NCBI GenBank assembly: GCA_032629725.1 | Contig: JAFEVB010000031.1 | Span: forward strand, 372,001 to 436,000 | Direction of reading: 5' to 3' | DNA: 64,000 nucleotides | From: Gremmenia infestans | Lineage: Eukaryota; Ascomycota; Leotiomycetes; Helotiales; Hamatocanthoscyphaceae | Shown: positions 1 through 11,603 of the stretch, piece by piece | Layout: the number at the start of each line of letters is the position of its first letter | Numbering within the stretch: position 1 is the stretch's first letter | Translations under genes and position numbers: made by a program | The notes under the pieces: model-generated | The model's database searches: none | What the model was told of the DNA's origin: nothing | What the model saw: the letters and a program-made list of their open reading frames with translations, nothing else

Positions 1-1423
1 AGATAAAATCCTCGCCGAGATCGAAGAATCCCGCCGTCGCAAAGTCGAAGAAGCTGCAAAGCGCAGAGCAGATGCGAAAGCCACTAAGACCGGGGAGCAG
101 GTTGAGCGGGAAGTAGAGGCGCGAATGGAAGGCGTAGATGAGGCGGATATCATGGCCATGGACGACGACGAGATGGACGATGTAGACGAGGACGCAAACC
201 CCATGGCTGCACTCTTAGCCAGCGCGCGAGCCGGTGCGAAACAATGGGAAAATGAAATCCAGGATAGCGACGAGATGGACGAGGACGATGATTCAGACTC
301 CGAATCCGACGTTGACTTACCAGGCCTTGGGACACGCAAAGACGGCTCTCGCAAAGCCTTCGACAAAGTCTTCAAACAAGTCATAGACCAAGCAGATGTC
401 ATTCTCTACGTCCTCGATGCGCGAGACCCAGAAGGAACACGCTCCAAAGATGTAGAACGCCAAGTCATGGCCGCTGCGTCAGGTGGAAAGCGTCTGATTC
501 TCATCCTGAACAAAATTGATCTTGTCCCTGCACTGGTTCTGAAGAATTGGCTCATCCATCTCCGCCGATACTTCCCTACACTCCCTCTCCGCGCATCAGG
601 ACCAGCGCCCAACGCACATACGTTCAATCACCGCAAACTCACTGTGCAAAGCACATCCGCTACACTCTTCAAAGCACTAAAATCATTCGCAGCTGCCAAA
701 CAGCTCAAGCGTGCCGTCTCAGTCGGTGTCATCGGTTACCCCAACGTAGGAAAAAGCTCCGTCATCAATTCCCTAAAAGCCGGTCTCGGCGGACGAGGCC
801 AGGACTCCTGTCCCGTGGGCGCCGAAGCAGGCGTAACGACCAGTCTACGAGAAGTAAAAATCGACTCCAAGCTCAAGCTCCTTGACTCCCCCGGCATCGT
901 ATTCCCGTCCTCGGAAACCTCGTCTTCCAAAGCCTCGAAGGTCGAAGAACAAGCCCGTCTCGTACTACTTAATGCCATCCCACCCAAGATGATTGAGGAT
1001 CCCGTCCCAGCCGTTACCTTGCTGCTGAAACGCCTTTCGGCATCGGAGGATATGCTAAGCAAACTCCTCGCTGTATATGGGCTCCCTCCTTTAATCACGA
1101 CCAACGGTGACGCCACAACGGATTTCCTCGTCCAAGTCGCGCGGAAACGCGGTAGACTCGGTAAAGGCGGCGTACCTAATCTAGCCAGTGCTGCTACAAC
1201 AGTCATCACAGATTGGAGAGATGGCCGGATTCAGGGCTGGATGGACGCGCCTGTCCTGGCTGTTTCGACGAGTGCAGATGCCGTGATGGCGGAGGATGGC
1301 AAGCCGATGGCGGACCAGAAGGAGATTGTCACAGAGTGGGCTGCAGAGTTCAAGTTGGAGGGGCTTTGGGGTGATGGGAAGAGCGAGGAGGTTGTTGAGG
1401 ACGAGGATACTATGCTAGAGTAG
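1..1423 (+). CDS. NUG1: Nug1/Grn1-type nucleolar GTPase (5' partial)
   Basis: Ribosome-assembly GTPase of the YlqF/YawG group, acting in 60S subunit maturation and export in the nucleolus and nucleoplasm. The frame is open to the left edge, so the start lies outside the window. The visible part begins with a basic, coiled-coil-like stretch and an acidic Asp/Glu-rich stretch. The G motifs are circularly permuted, which defines the family: G4 NKID first (about residue 129 counted from the Met at 125), then G1 GYPNVGKS (204-211), G2 GVTT, and G3 DSPG (254-257). The C-terminus FKLEGLWG is typical of Nug1/nucleostemin proteins. The relatives Nog2, Lsg1 and Mtg1 share the permutation, but the N-terminal coil and the C-terminal motif favour Nug1. 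No intron is seen in the visible part. Confidence 0.88.
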   Translation, partial: DKILAEIEESRRRKVEEAAKRRADAKATKTGEQVEREVEARMEGVDEADIMAMDDDEMDDVDEDANPMAALLASARAGAKQWENEIQDSDEMDEDDDSDSESDVDLPGLGTRKDGSRKAFDKVFKQVIDQADVILYVLDARDPEGTRSKDVERQVMAAASGGKRLILILNKIDLVPALVLKNWLIHLRRYFPTLPLRASGPAPNAHTFNHRKLTVQSTSATLFKALKSFAAAKQLKRAVSVGVIGYPNVGKSSVINSLKAGLGGRGQDSCPVGAEAGVTTSLREVKIDSKLKLLDSPGIVFPSSETSSSKASKVEEQARLVLLNAIPPKMIEDPVPAVTLLLKRLSASEDMLSKLLAVYGLPPLITTNGDATTDFLVQVARKRGRLGKGGVPNLASAATTVITDWRDGRIQGWMDAPVLAVSTSADAVMAEDGKPMADQKEIVTEWAAEFKLEGLWGDGKSEEVVEDEDTMLE

Positions 1424-2241
1424 ATCTTTACAGCTCGAGCTTTCACATATTACCAGGTGTTGTTGGCGTTTTGGAGCAGATTCAGAGCCGTAAAAGCAAA
1501 ATTGGCTCATATGGGAGTTTATGCATAGTCAATAACCGGACAGATATATCGGAAAGGTTTCTTTCATTGGTGTCTTTCCACAAACGTATGAAAAACATGT
1601 TTCAAGTCAAGTGGCAACTTATAAAAATGAGAGCTAGATTATTCGGCGTGAGTAGTTGCCGGAGGATATGGACGTCGTCTGTCTTGCTATGCACAAATGA
1701 ATGTAGCATGATCCTGAAAAGTCCTTTACGACCTTAATGAAAGTTTCGAAGTAATTACCATGAAGCTTAGACATGTCCACTTGGAAATATTTGCAGGAGA
1801 GTCATGGTTGGGCTAAGTTTCAGAGAACTTGCTCCAAATTTGTCCTAAAGCGCTGCTATCTTCAAAATTCTTCTGTACACGCTGTAATGGCTTACACTAC
1901 AATAAAAGTCTTTGCTCCTATTGCGTTAAGGTTGCATGCAAGGCAGATTTTTATTGTGTTAAGGGACTTTATTAATCTCAGCGCGGTCATTCCTAGTTGC
2001 TGACGAAAAGAAGAAGCATTGGAAGTGTCAGAGACGTTCACTGGTTTTCGAAGATAACGATCAGTAAAGCAAGGCTAGCAGCTTCCATCTTATAACACGA
2101 GTCTCCAGTCTTTAAATAGCAGTCAGCCCTATGCTATAAATGCCTAGACGGAACGCCCATTAACGCCAGCCATATCCCATCGCCTCTCTGTGCGCCAGGT
2201 AATGTGAATGCACCCTCAAGCACGGAAAACAGTTACCCGCA
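1424..2241. other. Intergenic, no gene seen
   Basis: This is the 3' flank of the GTPase gene and the promoter side of the zinc-cluster factor. The short open frames here have no recognisable protein features or splice structure. A short AT-rich stretch precedes the transcription factor start. Confidence 0.6.
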
Positions 2242-4161
2242 ATGCCCCGTGTTGCTCCCGGCCAGAGGAAACGAGCCTTTCGACCTAAAACCCGATCGGG
2301 GTGCCAGACATGCAAGTGTGTATCCCTCACGTTTAGACCCAGTCCGTCTGAAATGGATAGTGCTCGGGGGGCGGGCCGGTGTCTATGTCGTGGTTTACTG
2401 ACCGGATGACAGAAGTGTCCACAAGTGGAAATTAAAGCATTCGGGCGAAACTAACAGGTTGGATAGTACGGCGAGTGAAATGCGATGAGGCTAGACCAGC
2501 TTGCTATCCATGTCTCTCGACGGGCCGAAAATGTGATGGCTACGGGCCTAACACGGAAGCATCGCCAGTCCTTTCCAGTACATCGGTAGGCGCAGTGAGC
2601 CGATCTCCATCGGTGGGTTTCCATGGCACGGGGAAGGAACGTCGGTCGTTCGACTTCTTTCGACAAAACACCGCGCCCCAATTGTCGGGATTCTTGGATG
2701 GAGATTTCTGGGAGAGGCTCCTGCTCCAGGCGGCTTTGCACAATCCCTCAATTCGACATGCAATCCTCGCTCTAGGCTCCTTACATGCAAGATTTCAGCA
2801 AGACAATGGCTTGATGATGCAAAGTCAGACTAATGGATGGACCGATGACTTTGCTTCCAAAAACTATAGTCAGGCAATCAAGCTCCTCGTCGAACCGCTC
2901 TCGCAGGACGGCCAACAAGCAATCGACGTTTGGCTGATATGTTCAATCCTGTTTGCATGTCTCGAGGTGAGTAATTTTTATATAAAAGCATTCCTGCTGA
3001 TAATTAGTAGACAATGCAATGCAGCTACGGCTCCGCCATCACACACATCCAAAGCGGCATGAAGATACTGTGCGAGGTTAAGTACAGCGAGGAAACCCGT
3101 CGGCACGAACATGATGTCCTGGGAGCATCAGAAAGTCCATATGTGTCCATAGAAAGGGTCCAAAAGATTTTTGTGCGTCTGGACCATCAAGTAACCCAGG
3201 TAAGGCCTCCAGATTGCGCAAACGATGTATTTTGACCCATGTAGATGGTGACTGGGTCGACATGGGAAATCTACGAGTCAATGAAACGATTTGCGCAGGA
3301 ACGACAGATCCCAGCTATATTCTCGAGTTTATCAAAGGCCCGAGAATCACTCGTATCTCAATGGCATGTAGCTTCTTACTCTACAAACAATAGATGGGAT
3401 CCTGCGAATGAGAAACTTCCGGTGGTTCCTCAGGCTGGCCCATGGCAGAAGAAATCCATCAGCATTCTAGCGAGATGGTCTTCAGCATATGATGCCTATT
3501 TAGACATTCGGGGTGATAATCTGACGCATCAAAAAAGGAAAGGCACTGCTGCTCTGCGCATCCTGAAAGAGCTTGGTTCTACGGTGATGACGCTCGCACG
3601 AACGAAGGTCGATGATCAAATGGATTGGGATGTCTTCTGCTCCATGTTTCGGAAAATCGTCTCCCTGGCAGAGGATATCCTTGAGCTTGACTTAAACCCA
3701 ACTGCGAGAACACCCACTGACTGCATTAACATGGCCCTTGTCCGACCTTTATTTGAGGTAAGCTTTTCGGCAAATATAATTTCCATATTCGAAGATGTCG
3801 CGAGCCGTATACCAGGTGAAATCACACAGCGAAAGTACTGACTATCATTATCCAGGTTTCCTGTCGCTGTAGAGATCCAATCATTCGCCGAAGAGCAATC
3901 TCACTCCTTCAAAAATCCCGTCGAGAAGAAGGGGTTTGGCATGCTTTTCCCACTTCCAAGGTTGCTCAACGAGTTCTAGATATTGAAGAAGCTGGGTTGC
4001 GGAACGTGAGAAGCTACGAGGATATCCCAGGCTGGGCTCGCATATCGAACGTATCACCGATTTTTTATCCTAACGAGCAGAGGGCGACTCTAAACTATAG
4101 TTGGTTGGGAATAGGGCACGATCTGACGAGCCAGACGATAGAGGAGGTGGTCGAATGGTAG
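2242..4161 (+). CDS. Zn2Cys6 fungal-specific transcription factor
   Basis: Putative DNA-binding regulator of 527 aa in five exons: 2242-2317, 2467-2966, 3011-3199, 3245-3757 and 3856-4161. The frame holds through all joins. The first intron (GTGTAT donor) splits the zinc cluster between residues 25 and 27. Once joined, the cysteines fall at 21, 24, 31, 38, 41 and 48, an exact CX2CX6CX6CX2CX6C binuclear cluster flanked by basic residues. The C-terminal part has the motif RDPIIRRRAISLL, common in the poorly characterised C6 regulators of Pezizomycotina, and ends EEVVEW. No complete fungal_trans middle-homology domain was recognised. The target is unknown. The RTA1-like gene downstream on the other strand converges on it, so the two share no promoter. 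Confidence 0.88.
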
Positions 4162-4625
4162 CCTGCGATACCCGTCCTATTCTCAGTTCTGTCCGTCCTC
4201 TGATAGACACAAAGAACTCCAATATATATACATATATGATACCAATTTGATATTTACTTTATAGCCAACATATAGTACTAATCGCTACAGTCAGCCCTTA
4301 GAATGGTCTAGGAACCTAGCTACTACAACGGGAGGAGGCAATTTTAAGGCCAAATAGCTAGAATGTTCTATGAAACTAACTTTACTTCCTTAGGCAGTAA
4401 CCTAACCTTCACGTGTGTTATATCAGAGAAAAAGACACAAGAACAATATGATGTTCTATTGCATCAGAACGTGGGATAAATCTCCAAATCAACCAAATTC
4501 ACAGATTACTATATACGCATTGCTGAACTCCTTATAAAGTACCACCTTACCACTCCGTTCCTCTACTAACCAAAAGCACTTTCTTACACCCTCAAACTAG
4601 AACTCACGCTAGTCTTTCTAGATTT
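4162..4625. other. Convergent intergenic spacer
   Basis: Sits between two convergent gene ends. It is AT-rich with short ATATAT runs near 4220-4260. No coding or RNA feature was seen. Confidence 0.6.
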
Positions 4626-5802
4626 CTAACAAAGGCCTTCAACCTTTCTATCCTTGCGACTCGGAAAATCACTCTCGGCCCCAGGCATAATACGACCTGG
4701 ATCAAGAACATTAAGTATTAGAAGCGCAACCAGCATCGGCGCCGAGTCGAGGCAATATTGATACACCTCGTGGGTAGGAATCGTGCTCTGGAACCCCTGC
4801 GCGTACTCGCAGAGACGGAAGACAATTCTCATCTGCGCAGTTAAACATTAATACCTGTCCGGGCTGGTACAGTGTACAAGGGGATCGATGAACAGTACCG
4901 TGATGAGTAAGAGCACTGCGTAGACCGCATACAATAGTGGTAGTGCGCTTGACGCTCCCTCCACGCCTTGTCGCACTTGTTGGAGGATGCTCCGGTGGAT
5001 TTGGATGGCGAAGAAGGAGGATACTAGGATAAAGAACTGCTGGAATGCAACCCCGGCCATGTATACGTGGATTGCTGGAACGGGTTGGCGTTAGTGGACA
5101 TTTGAACTGATTGAGGGATATCTCACCAGTCAGCACCTGTTGATGGTGATTTGCTTTCGAGCTGCCGCCGCCGGCAGCCGATGATGCTCCGGCGATCTGG
5201 ATAATGAGAACGCTATGTTGTGGTTAGTATCAGCCATTGCAAGGCTTTCAAGATACAGCCTCACATGACATCAAGAATCACAAAGTATGTCGAGAACCTC
5301 CATGCTGTGATTCGATAGATTTTCGCATTAGGGATATAATTCCAGATCATCCTTCCTGAACCGGCCACGGCATATTAGTAGAGCTTCTTTTTGATACAAT
5401 ACGAAGGAAGTAGCAAACTCACCCATCACCATATAAACAAAGCCATTTGTAAAGAGCAGAGCGATCTTAGGTAGGTTGAAGATTAGCATTTGAAACTCTT
5501 TTGACGACGTGATAATGGTAACTTGCCAGAACTAGTACAAACCAAGCCGTGTAGTCACCCAGATTCGTTGGGTTTTTAATGCTGATAACCCGGAAGATGA
5601 AGTTGAGTGTTTGAGCCAGTCCAGAGCATATGATCACCCAACTGTATAGCTTTTTATACAATATACCCTGTGCGAGATGTGCGGAAGTGGTGAGTGCGAA
5701 CAGGACGGCGAAAAGGATGGCAGCGGGGGTGGAAGGACAAAAGTCCCACTCGGTGTTCACAAGATCGGCACGGGCTGCAGAAAAGTTAACTTCATGCTTC
5801 AT
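4626..5802 (-). CDS. RTA1-like seven-transmembrane protein
   Basis: Member of the fungal RTA1/RSB1 lipid-translocating exporter family. Known members act at the plasma membrane in sphingoid-base release or resistance to 7-aminocholesterol and other toxic lipids; the substrate here is unknown. Six exons give 292 aa: 5802-5527, 5465-5423, 5355-5265, 5212-5127, 5074-4899 and 4832-4626, in frame throughout. Conserved signatures are the N-terminal PSTPAA before the first membrane span, FTNGFVYMVMGRMIW, and the C-terminal FRLCEYAQG, HEVYQYCLD and NVLDPG segments. The start at 5802 gives a short N-terminus (MKHEVNFSAA); an upstream in-frame Met at 5925 exists but adds a non-conserved stretch. The first intron has a GC donor (GCAAGT) rather than GT, because a GT choice breaks the frame. 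Confidence 0.87.
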
Positions 5803-6790
5803 ATTTCGTGTATTGTGACTGACCAGAGCATGACCCAGACATTTTGAAAGATGGAAGTCGTGAGGCGAATTTGCGGAAGGATAGTAGATGTCGAGTTCTC
5901 GAAGCTGGAGATCTGTTGGGACCAAATTCTGGGGGCTTGGAAATCTATATATATGTCCAGTCTACTGAAGATTACCCAGATCTATATATATGCGTCTAAT
6001 CTATTCTAGAGTGCGGAAGTGTTGCGTCAGCATGCTGCTCGTAAGGACATTTGTACGATAATACAGAGTACCCAATCAGTCAGTCAGTTAGCCTTAACTT
6101 AAAAGGGTTTACGACTAAAGGTACTACACAGACCTGGGGCTTATTGAATATAGAATTAATATTATGATATATATAGACGATTTACTTATAAGTTACGGTA
6201 CGTATAAGTTATTCACATCTATACGAAGTAGATAGTTATTAAGAATATATCGCCCCGCCGCTGGCCGCAGGGAGTGACGACTCATGTACACCGCTCCCCA
6301 ATTACCAATCCGCTCGCTTTTTGCTTGGTCGTGATTATGTTCCATTCGCTTTTAGGAAAGTAAGAGGCGGAGAGATGGGTTTGGTCGTCGACTGCGGAAA
6401 ACCCCATTCGCGGAACGCAGGGATGTCCCTACGAAGCAGCCAATGAATGGGAGGCACCGACGGGAGAAAACCCGCCCGCGAACATCCAGCTATCGGGACC
6501 ATGGAGAGGCCGAAACGCGTGCCCCGAATGCTCACCTACTATCACTCAATACTACTTGGTTAGTTGATGTCGAGAGTCGGGAAGAATGGCAAATGGACGA
6601 CTCCTCGATATAACGCGACACGACGCGATACTTGTAACCTTTGAAATGAGGTGTCGATGGCTGACCACCATGGGTATAACTTAAGTATGAGAGTGATCAG
6701 GATCCAAGAATAAAGCCAGCTCGACTCTCTCTATTTCTTTGTTCCATCATCCACCCTTCAGGTGTTTCGGCCATTTGAATTAAGCTCATC
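5803..6790. other. Divergent intergenic region
   Basis: Shared upstream region of the minus-strand RTA1-like gene and the plus-strand amidohydrolase relic. Two similar copies of an ATCTATATATATG motif occur near 5942 and 5979. A 66-aa open frame at 6335-6535 has no recognisable features and was not called. Confidence 0.5.
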
Positions 6791-8027
6791 ATGCAGTCCA
6801 TTATCTACTTGTTCCTCACATCTCTACTAGGACCGTCGTCTGTGAATGGTTGTCTGTCAGGTCGGCACGAAACAGATGGCTCCCACATCGAGACACAGAT
6901 GGAATTACTGTGGGCTCGCAGCCAGAGCACGCCACCAACAGGCAAAATAGCCCTCACCAATGTCCGCGTCTTCGACGGATGGACCATTGGTGAACCGAGC
7001 ACAGTGGTAATCGACGGGGATAGCATCACCTTCGATCCCCGCGTTGTACAGAACACCATGGATGGAGAGGGTGGTGTTCTCCTCCCAGGATTGATTGATA
7101 GCCATATCCACCTCAGCACGTTGGCTAGCCTGGTCTCATTGAGCAGTTACGGGGTCACGACTGTCATGAGCATGGGCTGCGTGAACTACACGCTATGCGC
7201 AGCCCTCCGCGACCAAATCGGCCTGACAACCTTTTCACCGCTGGGGAAGGTGCAGTCGCACGAAACAGCACACATGCAACGGTGTTCGGAGCCACGGACT
7301 TCGTGAATTCACCATCCGAAGCACCGGAGTTCGTGGCTAATGTCTTTGGGAATGGGTCGGAATATATGAAGTTGATTGCAGAACCGAATGGCTTCAACCA
7401 GGCTACCCGCGATGCGCTTGTCAGTGCGACACATGCGCTAGGTAAGGTCGCCATGACCCATGCCCAGGATTACGGCTCGTATGAAGTCGCGATTCGCTCG
7501 AGGACCAATGGTATTCAACATGTACCGTTCGATATCTCGCTCACGAAGGAGATGGCACAACGCATCAAACAGCAGGCAAAATATGTGACGCCGATACTCA
7601 ACATCGGAAAAATTGTCACGGCGAATGCGACCCTCGTATCAATCCTTCCTGGCGAGTGAATTTGACATACCAAGCTGGAGTGGCCGGTGTACAACAGCTG
7701 ATGCGTGCGGGTGTTCCGCTACTCGCCGGAACAGACGCAAACGACGCAGCCGGCTCTTTTATTGTGAGCAATACAATTGGTATTACTCTGCATCGAGAGT
7801 TGCATTATCTGACAGATGCGGGTATGAGTGAGGTGGATGCACTGAGGGCTGCGACGGTCGTGCCTAGTATTTGGCATAATCTGATAGGGCGAGGGTCTAT
7901 CAGGGAGGGATATCGTGCAGATTTACTCCTACTCATGCCAGGGAGTGATCCATTGCGGAATATTTCACAAACAATAGATATTGCAAGGGTCTGGAATGGA
8001 GGTATCGAATATGTACCAACAGCGTAG
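6791..8027 (+). pseudogene. Amidohydrolase with two frameshifts
   Basis: Metal-dependent amidohydrolase of the imidazolonepropionase/prolidase-like group. The reading begins with a hydrophobic signal-like segment, then LTNVRVFDG and the HxH metal site in GLIDSHIHL (H105, H107). It continues with GEGAVARNSTHATVFGATDF, MTHAQ, GIQHVPFD and the AGTDAN motif holding the catalytic Asp. The three segments lie in different frames: the first ends near 7231-7236 at a CTTTTC run, the second hits TGA at 7657, and the third resumes at 7656. No intron with GT and AG fits either jump. Each join is explained by loss of a single base. All family motifs are present, so the damage is recent or reflects assembly error. 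As it stands, no full-length enzyme can be made. Function of an intact copy is uncertain. Confidence 0.75.
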
Positions 8028-9020
8028 ATTTGTGATGATGGAGATTCGAAATGGACCGGCCTAGAGTTTGGGTATCCGCTCGAATGAGATGTTTTAACGG
8101 AAGAGTTCAAAGGCAAGAAAATAGGTTCGTAGATAATAGCGGTTATAGAGAGAGTTCCGAGTAGATTGTGTATTTATAGACATTTTATTATTCAAACTAG
8201 GGCGTTGAAGCTGTCCCTAAGTTAGAAACCGTCATTAGAAACTGGCCTTTATCACATCTAATTCTAAGATCTATATATATGATATACATAGGTATGTTAG
8301 GATTATATTAGAGGGAAGTTTAACCACGTGACTTTGTGATCTAGCTTACCTTCTAGGTAGTCTGTCTTGTTCACGACGTTAGAGCCTATAAGTTGTATGT
8401 ATAGAAGTCTATCCTTTCTCAATTATAGTTTTGGAAATTATCGTATCACTGGTTTACCATCTACTTCACCCCTGTTGCGCCATTCTTCACAGTGAACAAA
8501 TCAGATTCGAGTACGGTTGACTGCCAAGTCGGTTAAAAAGGAGAGATCACATGTGAAGTAATTTGCTGCAGTGTACCTAGCTAGGCAGGTACGTCTTGTG
8601 CCCCACACAAAAAGCGGCATTCATTTTACAGTCCCACTCCGCCTAACACAAGATTAAGTGGTGCCGCTTTTCTATCCCATGCGGAAGGTGGAGCGACCAA
8701 CAGTTTTGCCTGTCACTCAGGGGTTGCCTGGCAACAGATAACAACAACACTATCACGACTTTTCCTGTGATATCACAAACGTGCTATACAATACTGTACA
8801 ATAATAACAAGTTGCGAGGTGTTCTATGAAGGCCTTCCGAGGATCTTGCTTTGAAAATTCTGATTATTTACTTGGGAATCCTCCATCTGCTATCGCCAGC
8901 AGTACCGTGGCTCAAAGACAGACTCCACCATTCCAACTCGACCCTTTACTTGCAATTGAGCTCCTCCTATGATCGAAGTAAGTACATGCCAATGCACTAT
9001 GTCAAACAATACTAATCGTA
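8028..9020. other. Intergenic, with a possible 5'UTR intron
   Basis: About 1 kb upstream of the DUF3405 gene. No gene was seen. A GTAAGT at 8978, an ACTAAT branch-like site near 9010 and an AG at about 9027 could form a 5'UTR intron that would remove the first in-frame ATG of the next gene. Confidence 0.45.
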
Positions 9021-11603
9021 ATGCAAGATTTGCCATTGGACGAGACCTTGAAACCCGACCAACCCAATCTCTGCCCTCTCCTCTGCCGTGGAATGGCAGG
9101 TCTCAGTCCTCTACCTTCACACGGCATGAGACGAAGCTCCCCTACGAAATACTCACGAGCAAGAGTTTTTGACATCGAGAAACACGGATACGACACCGAT
9201 TCCGACGATGACTCCGACTACTCCTCATACTCGTCGTCCCCTGTATCGTCTCGAGATATTTCAGGCTCATACTCATCGAGTCAATTGTTGGTGCCCAGGA
9301 AGTCCTCTGCAGGCTCGCAGAGACCAGCATCATCTTACAGGCTACCCAGCAAAATAGTCCGGTACTTATGTTGGGCCTTGATTTCAACCGTCATCATTTT
9401 CATATTCAGCCTGGTACGAATGAGCATCATCTCGGCACGCAGAGTCGAGATTGGAGATCTTGGAACGCGGCCACCACCACCTCCTGCGCCTTGGGAATCA
9501 TTTCAATTTTTGACACGATATTACGGCGGGATTCGGACCTTGTTGCCATTGTCAGAAAACCGACCCGAATACCCTCTACCAGAAGACGAACCTCCGCGTC
9601 CACAGGACACATCAGAAACAGCAATACGAGATATACCAACGAGCCAACCTTTCGAAGCTTATACGAATCAAACCTCGAAAGCATATCTGAGCGAATACGT
9701 ACCAGTAAAGGAATGTTTTATTGATGCACAGTCAACAATTCGTGTTCCTCAGCTGCGGTACTACCCTGGAAGACCTAGCGGGTTCCCAGACAATGTTGTG
9801 GGTTCTTACGAGCTACTTGGATTACCGGAAGATATCTGCTTTGAGCGATATGGTCGATTGGGGCCGTATGGTCACGGGTATAGTGTCAAACATGGAGGCA
9901 CTGGAACTGGCCAGTATGGCGATACGGAAGGATCAGAATCGGTTTGGGAAGGGCGCGGGGAAACCACCAGTCAGATCGATTACAGGAAAGTGAACTGGGC
10001 GGACGCGCAAAAGAGATGCTACCAGGCAAATGCTGCGCGCTTTGAACCAAAGCATCGTCTCGAGGAGCCGCTGAATACGTTCTCGGTCATTGACCACGAG
10101 GAAGCAGCTTTGCAGCGACGAGATGAAACCGAAGGTCAACAAGATTCACAATTGAGCGGAACGTCGAAATCTGAAGCGCCCTCGAAGAAGACGCTCCCCC
10201 GAACTGCAGTAGTTATCCGCTCTTTTGATGACCATGCGTACTCGGAGGAAGGTGTATTGAATATTAGAGCGCTTATCTCTGAGCTGTCTCTCGGATCAGG
10301 TGGAGAGTACGATGTCCATTTGCTTGTTGAGGTCAAGGATGAAGCTAGGCACCCCATCTGGGCAGATGCAGAGACCTACGAAGAGCATTTGAACGCAACT
10401 GTTCCCGAAGAATTTCGTAACATCGCAACATTGTGGAGTACAACGCAAATGCTTATGCTTTACCAAGGCATTTTCGATAAATTCACGCGGGGTCCTGATC
10501 TTCCAGTACACGGTTCTTATCGAGGATTGCAGATGGCCATGCAGCACTTTGCACACAAACATCCCGAGTATGACTTCTTTTGGCATTGGGAGTTGGATAT
10601 CCGATTTACCGGACATTACTACAACTTGTTCTCTCAGATTGATTCGTGGACTAAAGCACAGCCTCGAAAGGGTTTGTGGGAAAGGAATGGTCGATTCTAC
10701 CTCCCATCAGTCCATGGGTCTTGGGAAGATTTCAAGCAGATGGTTCGGGTTCAAGTTGAGATGGGTACAAAGAGTCCAGAAGACATATGGTCCGGCATTC
10801 CGGGAGCGAAGACCGTGCCTCAAGCCCCCAAAGGCGAGAAATCAATCTGGGGACCTGAAAGGCCAAAGGAGTCTGATGATTGGTTTGAAACTGATAACGA
10901 TCCAAGACCTCCGACTTCCTACGAGAAGGACAAGTACACGTGGGGAGTTAACGAAGACGCTGACCTCATTACTTTCAACCCTATGTTTGATCCCGAGGGC
11001 ACTAGCTGGCTTCTCGGAAAAGACATCACGGGCTATAATGAGACCGATGGGCTCCCACCCCGTCGTGCTTCTGTCGTGACAGCTTCGAGAATGTCAAAAC
11101 GACTTTTGGACACGATGCATCGCGAGACAGCATTCAAAAAACACCATGCATTCTCCGAGATGTGGGGCCCAACGGTTGCCTTACAACATGGGTATAAAGC
11201 AGTCTATGCGCCTCATCCAATGTATGTGGACCGAGAGTGGCCTACGGCATACCTTGCGGGTGTCTTGAATTCCGGAAAGAATGGTGCAACTGGAGCTTCA
11301 AAGACTAGTGTGTTTGGTGAGCGGGAGCATAATTTAAGGGGCATGACGTGGTATTATAATTCTGGCTTTGCGCCAAATTTGTGGAAGAGATGGCTTGGGC
11401 TCAAGGTCAACAACGACGGAGGGGAAGAGTTCGAGTTGACAGTTGATGAAGGCAAAGATGGGAAAGGAGTGAATGGGGCGAGAGGTGGCGAGGGAAGAAT
11501 GTGTCTTCCCCCTATGTTGATCCATCCTGTCAAGGGACTCGAGTTGCCTGTGGAAGAACTTGTAGAGGAGAAGGATATTCCGGAAGGTGATCCTAGCGCT
11601 TGA
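9021..11603 (+). CDS. DUF3405 single-pass membrane protein
   Basis: Protein of the fungal DUF3405 family, long uncharacterised and found across Pezizomycotina, in one exon of 860 aa. Residues 1-110 are polar, Ser- and Asp-rich and likely cytoplasmic. A single membrane span lies at about 113-134, followed by a Pro-rich stem and a long lumenal region. That suggests a type II topology like Golgi glycosyltransferases, which is an inference. Family landmarks are RTAVVIRSFDDHAYSEE, LISELSLGSGGEYDVHLLVE, EYDFFWHWELDIRFTGHYY, PSVHGSWEDFKQMV and GLWERNGRFY. The start is uncertain: if the putative 5'UTR intron (8978 to about 9027) is real, translation would begin at the Met at 9093 (MAGLSPLPSHG), 836 aa. 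Frame and motifs are intact throughout. Confidence 0.85.
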   Translation: MQDLPLDETLKPDQPNLCPLLCRGMAGLSPLPSHGMRRSSPTKYSRARVFDIEKHGYDTDSDDDSDYSSYSSSPVSSRDISGSYSSSQLLVPRKSSAGSQRPASSYRLPSKIVRYLCWALISTVIIFIFSLVRMSIISARRVEIGDLGTRPPPPPAPWESFQFLTRYYGGIRTLLPLSENRPEYPLPEDEPPRPQDTSETAIRDIPTSQPFEAYTNQTSKAYLSEYVPVKECFIDAQSTIRVPQLRYYPGRPSGFPDNVVGSYELLGLPEDICFERYGRLGPYGHGYSVKHGGTGTGQYGDTEGSESVWEGRGETTSQIDYRKVNWADAQKRCYQANAARFEPKHRLEEPLNTFSVIDHEEAALQRRDETEGQQDSQLSGTSKSEAPSKKTLPRTAVVIRSFDDHAYSEEGVLNIRALISELSLGSGGEYDVHLLVEVKDEARHPIWADAETYEEHLNATVPEEFRNIATLWSTTQMLMLYQGIFDKFTRGPDLPVHGSYRGLQMAMQHFAHKHPEYDFFWHWELDIRFTGHYYNLFSQIDSWTKAQPRKGLWERNGRFYLPSVHGSWEDFKQMVRVQVEMGTKSPEDIWSGIPGAKTVPQAPKGEKSIWGPERPKESDDWFETDNDPRPPTSYEKDKYTWGVNEDADLITFNPMFDPEGTSWLLGKDITGYNETDGLPPRRASVVTASRMSKRLLDTMHRETAFKKHHAFSEMWGPTVALQHGYKAVYAPHPMYVDREWPTAYLAGVLNSGKNGATGASKTSVFGEREHNLRGMTWYYNSGFAPNLWKRWLGLKVNNDGGEEFELTVDEGKDGKGVNGARGGEGRMCLPPMLIHPVKGLELPVEELVEEKDIPEGDPSA

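Noticed and set aside
1471..2003. Two short plus-strand open frames after the GTPase gene
   Set aside because: No recognisable domain, no splice structure, and low-complexity content.
2242..5802. A co-regulated pair of zinc-cluster factor and RTA1-like gene
   Set aside because: The genes converge and share no promoter; adjacency alone is weak evidence.
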